DNA of 64,000 nucleotides from Deltaproteobacteria bacterium. GTDB taxonomy: Bacteria > Myxococcota_A > Bradymonadia > REDH01. Shown in pieces: positions 1 to 9,276 of this stretch (position 1 is the stretch's first letter; the number at the start of each line of letters is the position of its first letter). Location: positions 52,932 through 116,931 of the forward strand of contig REDH01000050.1 in NCBI GenBank assembly GCA_007693585.1, written 5' to 3'. Below the pieces are notes generated by a model. The model did not search any database and was not told the origin of the DNA. It worked only from the letters and a program-made list of their open reading frames with translations. Made by a program: the position numbers and the translations under genes.

Positions 1-515
1 GTTCCGAAGCCATCGAGCTCGTCGAGAACGTTGAACAGTTCGTTGACGTTGCGGTTTCTCCAGATGTTGCGATCCGGGTTGCTGGCGACGTCGAAGTGGA
101 GCCTCAATCCGGTCAGCGACTCGGGATCGTCCCGGGTGAAGTGGTCGTCCGGGAAGCGGAGGATGGTGGTGTCCTCCGGGTCATGCATTCCGACCGGGGC
201 GTCGCTGCAATCCTCCGGGCACGTTGTTGCATCCTCATGGGGTTCGCAGCTGCCGTTTCCGCAACTGATCCTTCGCTCGACCAGGGTCTCCGTGCTGGTC
301 ATGCCCGGGTCGCGGGTGTCGGTGGACTCGCTGGTTCGAGGGTCGCCGGAACTGTCGTCCGGGGATGGAGACGACGATGGAGCGGAGGCGCAGCAGTCGT
401 CGTCCGAGGAGCAGGCGGGGAGGAGCGCGAGGCTCAGGCCGAGAAGGGAGACGAGGATCGCGCCTGCGGGGGGCGCGTGGCGAATCGGGAGGCGTGCGGG
501 CGAAGGCGTTCGCAT
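1..515 (-). CDS. Secreted Cys-rich lipoprotein, C-terminus beyond the window
   Basis: The ATG is at 515 and the gene reads leftward off the window, so about 171 N-terminal residues are visible. A basic N-terminus and hydrophobic stretch (about residues 18-34) end in LLPAC, a lipobox with Cys35 as the predicted lipidated residue. An Asp/Ser/Pro-rich linker follows, then a Cys cluster at residues 85-103 (CGNGSC...CPEDC) of a type common in myxobacterial surface proteins. After it comes a FPDDHFTRDD...TGLRLHFDV region and a LDELDGFG motif. The last part recalls the N-terminal domain of large myxobacterial lipase/virulence-factor-like lipoproteins, but too little is visible to assign a function. 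It is divergent from the fabG-like gene. Confidence 0.75.
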   Translation of the reverse strand, partial: MRTPSPARLPIRHAPPAGAILVSLLGLSLALLPACSSDDDCCASAPSSSPSPDDSSGDPRTSESTDTRDPGMTSTETLVERRISCGNGSCEPHEDATTCPEDCSDAPVGMHDPEDTTILRFPDDHFTRDDPESLTGLRLHFDVASNPDRNIWRNRNVNELFNVLDELDGFG

Positions 516-704
516 GGGAAGCTGTTCCGTGGTAGCAGCGTCGGGAGATGGGCCCGCGAGTGCGGAGCGAGTGTATCGATGACGAACCGCGCAGCACCTC
601 GCGCGATGTTGCAGGGTAGCCGGCTTCGGCCCTCGACTGCAATGGCTCCTGCGACAGGGAGGCGTCGGAGAAGGTCATGACGTCAGGAATTGGAGGGAAC
701 GACG

Positions 705-2039
705 ATGGGTGACTGGTTTCTGGAAGCGGGTCGCAACCCGCTGATCTCGAAGGCTGTACGTGGGCTGTCGTTGCCGGTTTCCTTCCCTCCGGAGCTTCGG
801 CGCGCAGACGGACCCTTTACGGAGTCGCCGCTGGCCGGGATGACCATCCGGACGACGGGTGGGCGCTGTCCGTTCATCGCGGGGGTCATCGAGGAGCTTG
901 GGGCCCGGAACGACGATGGGTCGGGCGAACTGGACGGCCTGGTGTACGATGCCACGGGGATCATGTCGCCGGCCGGGTTGGACGCCCTGTTCGACGAGGT
1001 GCGGCCGGTCCTGCCACGGCTATCCACGGGAGGACGGATCCTGCTCCTCCATGAACCGACCGTGGACGCAGCGACGCCAGTGGAAGCCGCGGCCCGGTCC
1101 GCTCTGGACGGATTCGTGCGATCGCTGGCCAAGGAGCTGGGGCGCAAGGGAATCACGGTCAACCGCATCGAAGTGCAGCCCAAGGCCCGGAAGAGGCTGG
1201 CTCCCCTGCTCGCGTACCTCCTCGGAAATCGAGCATCCTTCGTGACCGGACAGCCATTCGAGGTCACGACGCGCGCGAGAGAGCCCGCGGATGCCCCGCT
1301 GGTGCATCCCCTGTCGGGCAAGGTAGCGCTGGTCACCGGTGCCGCGCGGGGCATCGGTGCCGCGACCGCCATTCGTCTCGGAGCGGAAGGCGCACATGTG
1401 GTCTGTCTCGACCGAGACCAGGATCTCGAGCGCCTGCGAGACGTGGCGGAGAGTTGCGGAGGCTCGGTGCTTCCGGTCGACCTCATGGACGCGGATGCCT
1501 CCACCCGAATTCGGGAGCATCTGCACGGGTCCTTCGGCGGGGTGGACATCGTCGTGCACAATGCGGGCATCACCCGGGACCGCACACTCGGGCGGATGAA
1601 GCCCGAGGAGTGGGATGCGGTGATGCGAATCAACCTGCGTGTCATCCTCGAGGTGACGGATACACTGCTGGACCGGACGCTGGCGAGCTACGGGCGCGTC
1701 ATCGTGCTCTCGAGCGTTGGCGGGATCGCCGGCAACCCGGGACAGACGAACTACGCCGCGACCAAGGCTGCCCTGCGAGGGTGGGTGTCCGCCATGGCCG
1801 CGCAGCTCGGGCGCAGGGGAATCACGGTGAACGCCATCGCTCCGGGATTCATCGAGACGCGGATGACAGCGGAAATGCCTCCGGTCCCGCGAGAATTCGG
1901 CAGGCGCCTCTCCGCTCTCGGCCAGGGAGGTACCCCCCTGGATGTGGCGGAGGCCATCACGTTCCTGAGCACTCCCGGAGCGAGTGGCATCACGGGCCAG
2001 ACGATACGCGTGTGCGGAGGGCTCTTCGTGGGGGCGTGA
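705..2039 (+). CDS. fabG: High-molecular-weight 3-oxoacyl-ACP reductase (FabG4-type SDR)
   Basis: This is a predicted NAD(P)H-dependent reductase of 3-oxoacyl thioesters, 444 residues from ATG 705, which has GGAGGG 8 bp upstream. A TTG at 690 would add five residues and lacks this spacing. The C-terminal half is a classical short-chain dehydrogenase: TGAARGIG nucleotide-binding motif at about 211-218, HNAG, and the catalytic Ser337, Tyr350 (YAATK) and Lys354. The first ~200 residues look like a degenerate second Rossmann domain without the glycine motif. Ordinary FabG is about 250 residues; the two-domain length matches the FabG4 type (about 450 residues) known from actinobacteria. The physiological substrate cannot be told from sequence. 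Confidence 0.88.
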   Translation: MGDWFLEAGRNPLISKAVRGLSLPVSFPPELRRADGPFTESPLAGMTIRTTGGRCPFIAGVIEELGARNDDGSGELDGLVYDATGIMSPAGLDALFDEVRPVLPRLSTGGRILLLHEPTVDAATPVEAAARSALDGFVRSLAKELGRKGITVNRIEVQPKARKRLAPLLAYLLGNRASFVTGQPFEVTTRAREPADAPLVHPLSGKVALVTGAARGIGAATAIRLGAEGAHVVCLDRDQDLERLRDVAESCGGSVLPVDLMDADASTRIREHLHGSFGGVDIVVHNAGITRDRTLGRMKPEEWDAVMRINLRVILEVTDTLLDRTLASYGRVIVLSSVGGIAGNPGQTNYAATKAALRGWVSAMAAQLGRRGITVNAIAPGFIETRMTAEMPPVPREFGRRLSALGQGGTPLDVAEAITFLSTPGASGITGQTIRVCGGLFVGA

Positions 2040-2100
2040 CCTTGTGCAGCCGTTCCGGTGACAGAACACCGGAAAGATGTTCGTTCCTGCAGGGACGTCG

Positions 2101-3057
2101 ATGATGACTGAGCACGGTGCCTGGCTGCCCACCGAGTGTCCGGTGGCCAGCGACGAGGAGATCGATCGCGTGGCGGAGTTCCTCGCCAGAGGCCGGGTCC
2201 TCGTGCTGACGGGGGCGGGGTGTTCCACGGAGAGTGGGATCCCGGATTACCGGGGGCCGATCACCCGTCTTCGTCCGCGGACTCCCCTGACCTGGCAGGC
2301 GTTCGCGGACGACCTGGAGCTTCGCCGTCGCTACTGGGCGCGCTCGTTCGTCGGGTGGTCTTCGTTCCGGGATGCTCGCCCCTGCGCTGCGCATCGTGCA
2401 CTCGTTGCGCTCGAGTCCGCGTCCATCGTCCAGATGCTGTTGACCCAGAACGTCGATGGGCTGCATGAACGGGCGGGGCATCAGGCGCACCTCGAACTCC
2501 ACGGGTCGTTGTGGCGCGCGACGTGTCCGGATTGCGGACACGTGATTGAGCGCAACGAGCTGCAGGAGATCCTCGCCCGGCGCAATCCCGAGTGGGCCCG
2601 TTGCGGCCGGAGGGCCCTGATGGCACCGGATGGCGATGCGGATGTCGATGGAGGGGGGCTCACCGACTTCGCGCTCGCCCCTTGTCCGTCCTGCGGGGGC
2701 GATCGGCTGAAGCCGGGTGTCGTCATGTTCGGTGAGAGTGTCCCTCACGCCGTTCGCGAAGCCTCTCTGGCGGCGCTCTCGGACTGCGCAGGGCTGCTCG
2801 TGGTGGGCAGCTCGCTGAGCGTGTACTCCGGCTTTCGCTACGTGCAGCGGGCCGCACAGCAGAGGATTCCGGCCTGCCTGGTCAACATCGGACTTCCTGT
2901 CCGGGGAGGCGAGCTGTTCTCTCTCCGGGTGGATGGTCGGGCCGGGGACGTCCTCGTGCGCGCAGCCCGGCGGGTCGGAGCGATCGACTCCCTCGACATC
3001 GGTCACCATCGCGTCGGACACGCCCGGTACCCGTCGAACACGAGAGCGCCTGGTTGA
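2101..3057 (+). CDS. Sir2-family NAD-dependent protein deacylase (SIRT4-like class II)
   Basis: This sirtuin is predicted to remove acyl groups from protein lysines using NAD. It has 318 residues if begun at ATG 2101, where AGGGA lies 5 bp upstream; ATG 2104 is equally possible, and ATG 2077 lacks a well-placed Shine-Dalgarno. All core motifs are present: GAGCSTESGIPDYRG from about residue 38, TQNVDGLH at 115-122, catalytic His134 in LELHGS, and a zinc site of Cys142/Cys145 and Cys195/Cys198. The long insert between the Cys pairs and the GESVP and GSSLSVYSG motifs resemble SIRT4-type class II enzymes. It is a lone gene between fabG and a membrane protein; the substrate is unknown. Confidence 0.92.
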   Translation: MMTEHGAWLPTECPVASDEEIDRVAEFLARGRVLVLTGAGCSTESGIPDYRGPITRLRPRTPLTWQAFADDLELRRRYWARSFVGWSSFRDARPCAAHRALVALESASIVQMLLTQNVDGLHERAGHQAHLELHGSLWRATCPDCGHVIERNELQEILARRNPEWARCGRRALMAPDGDADVDGGGLTDFALAPCPSCGGDRLKPGVVMFGESVPHAVREASLAALSDCAGLLVVGSSLSVYSGFRYVQRAAQQRIPACLVNIGLPVRGGELFSLRVDGRAGDVLVRAARRVGAIDSLDIGHHRVGHARYPSNTRAPG

Positions 3058-3132
3058 CTCGGGCTCGTGGCTGGCGTTAGCTGCAGGGGAGATGCGGGCC
3101 ACGGATGCGCTCGCTGCACGAGGAGGATAGGG

Positions 3133-4335
3133 ATGCGCCGCAATACGCTCATCGCGGTCTCGGTTTCGAGTTCGATCATCGTGATCGGTCTGGTGACAAT
3201 CGTGCTCATTCTGCTTCTTGGTGGTCGAGGCGGGCACGAGGTGATCGACGAGGCGGTCGAGGCGGAGCGCGCCGCAGACGAAGCAAGAACCCTCGTGCGC
3301 AGCCCGTGGGCGGACCGCGAGACCGAAGCGGTGAGGATGGTGAGTCGCCACCGTGTCGGGGATGAGACGGTGCAGCAGCGCATCCAGTCGGGGCTGCTGG
3401 CACGACACGTGGACCTCATCCGGAGGCTCGCCGAAGATCAGCAGGCGCAGTGGGTTGCTTCGCAGATCGAGGAGAGCAGCATCTACACGGTGTCGTGGCG
3501 GTATCGGGATGGCGAGGTGCCTGTGGGCCCACGCTGGCTTGTCCAGGTGGACCCGGAGGGCCCGGAGGCCCTGACGGGCGGCAGGGTGGTTGCGGTGAAC
3601 GCACTTGCGACGCTGGTCGAGACGGGTTCCCCAGGTACCCTCGGGCCCTTCCTCAACCGGACGGACGAGGTGATTCGCGCCCTGACCAATCACCGCTTCG
3701 ATGACGGGCTTCGGCTGGGTAGCGCGCTGATCGTCCGCTTCTTCGGCCTGAGCCGAAGCATGGAGGACCTGCTGGAGCAGATGAAGGGGTGGACCGTGGT
3801 TCCGGAGCGACTCGAGCCCGACGAGCGACTGCTGTATACCGTTCATCTGCAGTGGACAGAGGGAGAACGGGCGCTGGATGCCCAGTGGGAGGTGAATCTT
3901 GCCGACGCGAGCTTTCAGCCTCGGAATCTTCTGGCCTACGACCTGATGCGATCCGCGAGAGCAGTCCCCGCTGCGCTCGTGGACGAGATGCAGATGCCAC
4001 GAGTGCAGGGCGAGTTGATGGATCTCACGACGCCTCCCGCCGCGGAACCGAGCGAGGCTCGGCGGGCCCTGCGGTGGGTCCTTCACGATGAGCGCGTGGC
4101 GGAGGCCGCTGCCGTTCTCCTCGGGTTTCGCCGCACCCGCCACGAGATTGAGGACATTGGCTGGCGCGCCCGGCAGGACGATGAGCGGGGCTGGTGGCAC
4201 GTGCAGTACGTCTTCAATCAGGATGGTGAGGAAGATACCCTTTCGTGGCGTGTTCTCGCGCGAAACGGCACCGTGCAGGCCGAGTCCGACATCGCGCGCG
4301 CCGTGACGTTCTTCCTGTCCAGCGAGAGTCCGTGA
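3133..4335 (+). CDS. Single-pass membrane protein with three similar extracytoplasmic modules
   Basis: No family was recognised. The start at ATG 3133 follows AGGAGG by 6 bp and gives 400 residues. A short basic N-terminus leads into one membrane helix (about 5-28, VSVSSSIIVIGLVTIVLIL) and then a helical region to about 110. Three segments share one pattern, a hydrophobic W/Y strand, an acidic turn, W-x-V and a final V..N.LA-like stretch: about residues 113-158, 222-272 and 339-392. They look like copies of one small alpha/beta domain (see findings). The stop codon overlaps the GTG start of the next gene, so the two proteins are probably made together. Confidence 0.7.
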   Translation: MRRNTLIAVSVSSSIIVIGLVTIVLILLLGGRGGHEVIDEAVEAERAADEARTLVRSPWADRETEAVRMVSRHRVGDETVQQRIQSGLLARHVDLIRRLAEDQQAQWVASQIEESSIYTVSWRYRDGEVPVGPRWLVQVDPEGPEALTGGRVVAVNALATLVETGSPGTLGPFLNRTDEVIRALTNHRFDDGLRLGSALIVRFFGLSRSMEDLLEQMKGWTVVPERLEPDERLLYTVHLQWTEGERALDAQWEVNLADASFQPRNLLAYDLMRSARAVPAALVDEMQMPRVQGELMDLTTPPAAEPSEARRALRWVLHDERVAEAAAVLLGFRRTRHEIEDIGWRARQDDERGWWHVQYVFNQDGEEDTLSWRVLARNGTVQAESDIARAVTFFLSSESP

Positions 4336-4889
4336 ACCCTCGATCGAAACCGATCGAGTCGGGGAGGAGGGGACTTCGCTATCCGTCCAGCCGGTATCGT
4401 GTCCGACGCCTGGGCGGAGGACGCAGTGCGGGCGCGGCGCTCTACGTTCGGGACGGTGTTCTTCGCGCCTTGCTGGAGATCGCTGAACACCGCCGCGACG
4501 AGCAGCAGGTGGCGTTCCTTCTCGGAGGGCTTCACGAGGATGCAGGCGGACATCATCTCGAGGTTGCGGGCTACGCAGATCTCGAACGAGCGCCGGATCC
4601 CTCGAGGCTCATCGACCAGTGGCGTGCAGACTGGCGCCTCGCTCACAATCGGATCAGGCGAGCCTTTCCTGGCCGAAACGTGGTCGGCTGGGCGGCCCTG
4701 CTCCCCGGTTGCAGAGGACAGCTCGCGCCGCGGATCGCGCAGGTCCACTCCACCTTCTTCAACTGCAGCCATCAGGTATGCCTGCTGCTCGACCCGGCGT
4801 CACGATGCCTCGCCTTCCATGGCCTGGATCACACCGGTCGACTGGTGGGCATCGGCTTCAACCTGGTCTGTCGCACTCGCGACGCCTGA
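4332..4889 (+). CDS. JAB/MPN-like protein lacking the metal-binding JAMM residues
   Basis: The 185-residue frame is best started at GTG 4332, which overlaps the upstream TGA (GTGA). An ATG at 4245 lies inside the previous gene. The body reads like an MPN fold: residues 48-70 carry DEQQVAFLLG with the family Glu at about 57, followed by a beta hairpin. VVGWAALLPG at 117-126 then sits where active JAMM isopeptidases have VVGWYHSHPG, and a D-P strand (LLLDPASR) follows. The His-x-His and downstream Ser/Asp are replaced, so catalysis is not expected; inactive MPN proteins usually act as scaffolds. The fold is my inference from this pattern. Partner candidates are the coupled membrane protein upstream and the sirtuin. 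Confidence 0.62.
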   Translation: MNPRSKPIESGRRGLRYPSSRYRVRRLGGGRSAGAALYVRDGVLRALLEIAEHRRDEQQVAFLLGGLHEDAGGHHLEVAGYADLERAPDPSRLIDQWRADWRLAHNRIRRAFPGRNVVGWAALLPGCRGQLAPRIAQVHSTFFNCSHQVCLLLDPASRCLAFHGLDHTGRLVGIGFNLVCRTRDA

Positions 4890-4941
4890 ATCCACTTCTT
4901 GCCCGCTGATCCGGCGTTGCGAGCGCCAAGGGCTTCACTGA

Positions 4942-6255
<1,314 letters not shown>

Positions 6256-6262
6256 GGGTCCC

Positions 6263-6280
6263 GTCCCTCCCCGGGGGGAC
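6263..6280. terminator. Hairpin between convergent eno and slt genes
   Basis: GTCCCTCC and GGGGGGAC can pair as a compact GC-rich hairpin just after the enolase stop and before the slt stop on the other strand. There is no U-run on either side, so it may act as a bidirectional transcription end or simply protect the mRNA 3' end. Confidence 0.4.
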
Positions 6281-6288
6281 AGGAGAGC

Positions 6289-9174
6289 CTACCAGTCGAT
6301 GTTGTCCCCGTAACTCACGTCCAGCGTATTGCCGTGGGACTCGTCTCCATCCTCCTCCCAAATGGCCCGGTAGAGCCAGGCCAGACGCAGGATGCGCTCC
6401 GCGTAGCGCCGTGCCCGATCGAACGGGATGGTCTCCAGCAGGGCGTCGAGTTCGAGATCCGATCCGCGCCAGTCCATCCAGCGTGCCATCTGGTGAGGCC
6501 CCGCATTGTAGGACACCAGCGCCAGGGTCTCCTGGTGCGAGAACTTCTCCATCAGTTGGGAAAAGTACCAGGTGCCCGCCTCGATGCTGGCGACGGGGTC
6601 GATCAGACTGTGAATCCCGAAGCCGATCGTTCCGCGTCTGTCGGCTGTCAGGTGCCCGGTGCGTGGGATGACCTGCATCAGTCCGTAGGCGTCGGCGCGG
6701 GAGATGCTGTCCGGGTTCAGATCGCTCTCGACCACCATCAGTGCCCAGAGCAGGAAGGGGCAAAGGTCGTGGCGTCGGGCCTCGCGAAGCATGGTCTCGG
6801 CAAAGGCTGGCGGATAGGCGGCGCGCCAGCGATGGAGGTTGCCCGAGCCTGGCGGCTCACCGTGCAGGCCGCCTTCCTCGAGCGCGAACCGGCGCACAAG
6901 GTGTGCGTCGCCAAGCTCCTGGAGCGCTGCTCGAATGTCTGCACGGATGTCGTCCTGTGCGGTGAGGATCGCCGTCTGTCGCCTCATCAGGGTCTGGCGT
7001 GCCTCATCCGACTCCGGAATCGGCCATCTCGGGCTCCCGTTCAGCGCGAGTCCCCACCAGCCAGCGGGTTGCCTGCGGTTGTCGATGCGGTGGGCACCCA
7101 CGACCGCGGAGAGCTCGATCGGTTGCGTGAGGGGAAGGGAGCGCCGCCTCCCTGCCACCGCAAGGCCTCGGAACTCCTCTGCCACGTCCCGGAACAGGAC
7201 CCGGGCCTCTTCGCGGGCGCCGACGTCGATGAGGGCGTCCGTGGTTCGTGAGTCCGGAAAGAGGTCTCCCCAGCGGTGCGCAAAGTGACGTACCGCACCC
7301 TGAGGTCCCGAGGCGAACTCCCGGATTCGCTGCAGCACCGGCCCTTCATCGCCCGTCTCGGGGTCCAGCAGTCGGCGAAAGCCCATGGGCTCACTGTCCT
7401 GCGGAGCGATGCGACGAGCAGGCCGCTGAACGGGAACCGGTTCGCCCGCCGAGGTTGCGGCATGCCCCTCGGGGTGGATCTCAACGCTCGCGAAGCTGGC
7501 ATCGTGATGGGCACTTCCGCCTGCGGCTGGACCACCGTCCCCTGGGGAGGAGGGAACGGGGTGCTCCACCGGAGGCGCCGACGGCCTCGGACGCGTGTGA
7601 GCGAGCTCCTCGTACCGCGAGCGCGCCACGCGGCTGTGGTAGTCGAACGGGTCCTCGCTGGCCAGCGCTGCGAAGACCGAAATGGCTGCGTCCCGGTCTC
7701 CTCGGCGGGTCTCCGCACGTCCCTGCCAGTAGCGCGCTCTGCGCTGCTGTGCTCCCGTACTGCGCTCGGCGATCGTGCGGAAACCGTTTCGGGCACGAGC
7801 GTACTCGCCAGCCAGATAGAGCAGAAACGCACCGTCGAACGTCGAGAACCACTGGCTCCCTCGTACTTCCTCCGCGGCCTCGAGCGCTATCTCGTAGCGC
7901 CCGACCATGAATCCGTACTCGGCGAGGCGCGCCAGTTGCTCGGAGCGGGGCCTCCGATCGGTCTGGCGCCGAATCGCGAGAATCCCCTCGTCGGTTCGTC
8001 CAAGACGACCCAGGAACCGAACCTTGTAGTTGCGCACGCTTCGCTCACTCACTCCGCTGAAACCACTGGCACGAATGGCTTCCACATGAGCCAGTCCATC
8101 CTCGCTGCGCCCCCCCTCCCAGGCGTTCAGGATGCGCTGAAACCGGACCCGGTTGGCATCCGCGACCCGCCCACCCGCAAGCGCTTCTTCCTCGAGCACC
8201 TCAAGGAGCAGCTCGGCGTGGTCTCGAAACCGGCTGAAGCGAACTTCCCTGGCCTGTTCGAATCGCTGCTCCCAGCTGGTGGCCGGACGCCGCACGCCGC
8301 GACCCTCCAGCTCGCGGACGCGCGCATCGAACTGCGCAGCGATCGGAATCTGGGGGCGCTCGAGCAGGAAGCGATGGGCACGGCGCATCGCGGCGTCGTT
8401 TCGACCGAGTGACATCTCGGCGTCGACCACTTCCAGGATGAGCGTATCGGCAGCCGGTGTCTCCGGAAAGCGGTGCAGGAAGGCCTCGGCATCGCGGATG
8501 GCACTCGCTGCGTGGTCATCGAGGCGAAGCGATGCCCGAATCGCGAGCAACTCGAAGGCGAGTTCGAGGCGCAATGTGGGCGCGCCCGGCCCGGCTGCTT
8601 CGGCCTCCTCGCGGACTCGATCGGCTTCACCGAGAGTCAGGGCGGCCTCGCTCGCCCAGAGGGCACGCCATGGCTCGATCCGGAGTCCGGGTTCATGGGG
8701 CTCCTCACTCAACACGGCTCGGGCCCGATCGACATGGGAAAGCGCGACGAGAGCTCCCTCGTGCGTGGAGCGGTCCGCACAGACCGCCATGACGTCATGC
8801 AGGCGGACCTGCTCGTTTGGTGCACGTCGTGCCTCCAGAAGGAGGTGAGCGTCGGACGCGGCCTTCTCGCAGTCGAACAGCATGGCTCGGCGGGCTACGC
8901 TGTCGACGGACTCCGCTGCGGAGACGAACACCATCGTCTCCCGCGCCAGTGCCGTCGCCGTGGACAGATTCGCCGTCGCGATGTCGAGTGTCTCGGCAGT
9001 GCGTCGCCCCTCGTCGATGCGCTCGGCCAGCGTTCGAATCACCGGAGCCCCACCGGCAGAGGAGCTTCTCTGGAGGGCGGCTTCCGCCCGGTCTCGCGAG
9101 CCGGTGGGAGGCAGCATCAGGGTGGCCGCCAGCGGGAGCGTCGCCAGAAGCAGGGTGAAGAAGATTCGTCGCAT
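6289..9174 (-). CDS. Slt-type soluble lytic murein transglycosylase
   Basis: The enzyme is predicted to cleave the MurNAc-GlcNAc bond of peptidoglycan with formation of the 1,6-anhydro product, in the periplasm. It has 961 residues, longer than E. coli Slt70 (about 620). An N-terminal signal peptide (FFTLLLATLPLAATLML) is followed by ~500 residues of helical, TPR-like repeats forming the expected Slt superhelix. A Pro/Ala/His-rich linker falls near residues 510-600. The C-terminal SLT domain carries the catalytic Glu816 in VVESDLNP, then GLMQVIPRTG and the conserved LALVSYNAGP. The long linker is unusual. It is a single gene convergent with eno. Confidence 0.93.
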   Translation of the reverse strand: MRRIFFTLLLATLPLAATLMLPPTGSRDRAEAALQRSSSAGGAPVIRTLAERIDEGRRTAETLDIATANLSTATALARETMVFVSAAESVDSVARRAMLFDCEKAASDAHLLLEARRAPNEQVRLHDVMAVCADRSTHEGALVALSHVDRARAVLSEEPHEPGLRIEPWRALWASEAALTLGEADRVREEAEAAGPGAPTLRLELAFELLAIRASLRLDDHAASAIRDAEAFLHRFPETPAADTLILEVVDAEMSLGRNDAAMRRAHRFLLERPQIPIAAQFDARVRELEGRGVRRPATSWEQRFEQAREVRFSRFRDHAELLLEVLEEEALAGGRVADANRVRFQRILNAWEGGRSEDGLAHVEAIRASGFSGVSERSVRNYKVRFLGRLGRTDEGILAIRRQTDRRPRSEQLARLAEYGFMVGRYEIALEAAEEVRGSQWFSTFDGAFLLYLAGEYARARNGFRTIAERSTGAQQRRARYWQGRAETRRGDRDAAISVFAALASEDPFDYHSRVARSRYEELAHTRPRPSAPPVEHPVPSSPGDGGPAAGGSAHHDASFASVEIHPEGHAATSAGEPVPVQRPARRIAPQDSEPMGFRRLLDPETGDEGPVLQRIREFASGPQGAVRHFAHRWGDLFPDSRTTDALIDVGAREEARVLFRDVAEEFRGLAVAGRRRSLPLTQPIELSAVVGAHRIDNRRQPAGWWGLALNGSPRWPIPESDEARQTLMRRQTAILTAQDDIRADIRAALQELGDAHLVRRFALEEGGLHGEPPGSGNLHRWRAAYPPAFAETMLREARRHDLCPFLLWALMVVESDLNPDSISRADAYGLMQVIPRTGHLTADRRGTIGFGIHSLIDPVASIEAGTWYFSQLMEKFSHQETLALVSYNAGPHQMARWMDWRGSDLELDALLETIPFDRARRYAERILRLAWLYRAIWEEDGDESHGNTLDVSYGDNIDW

Positions 9175-9276
9175 CGAGGGGCCGTGAAGTCGGACGTGGC
9201 ATCCGGTTCATGGATAGCCTAAGACGGGAAGGAGGCAAAATCCGTCCTTTCGTGGCAGGAGACCGGGAACAGCAAC

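Noticed and set aside
1990..4200. 736-residue minus-strand open frame over the sirtuin and membrane protein
   Set aside because: Complement of two plus-strand genes with ribosome sites and, for the sirtuin, full motifs.
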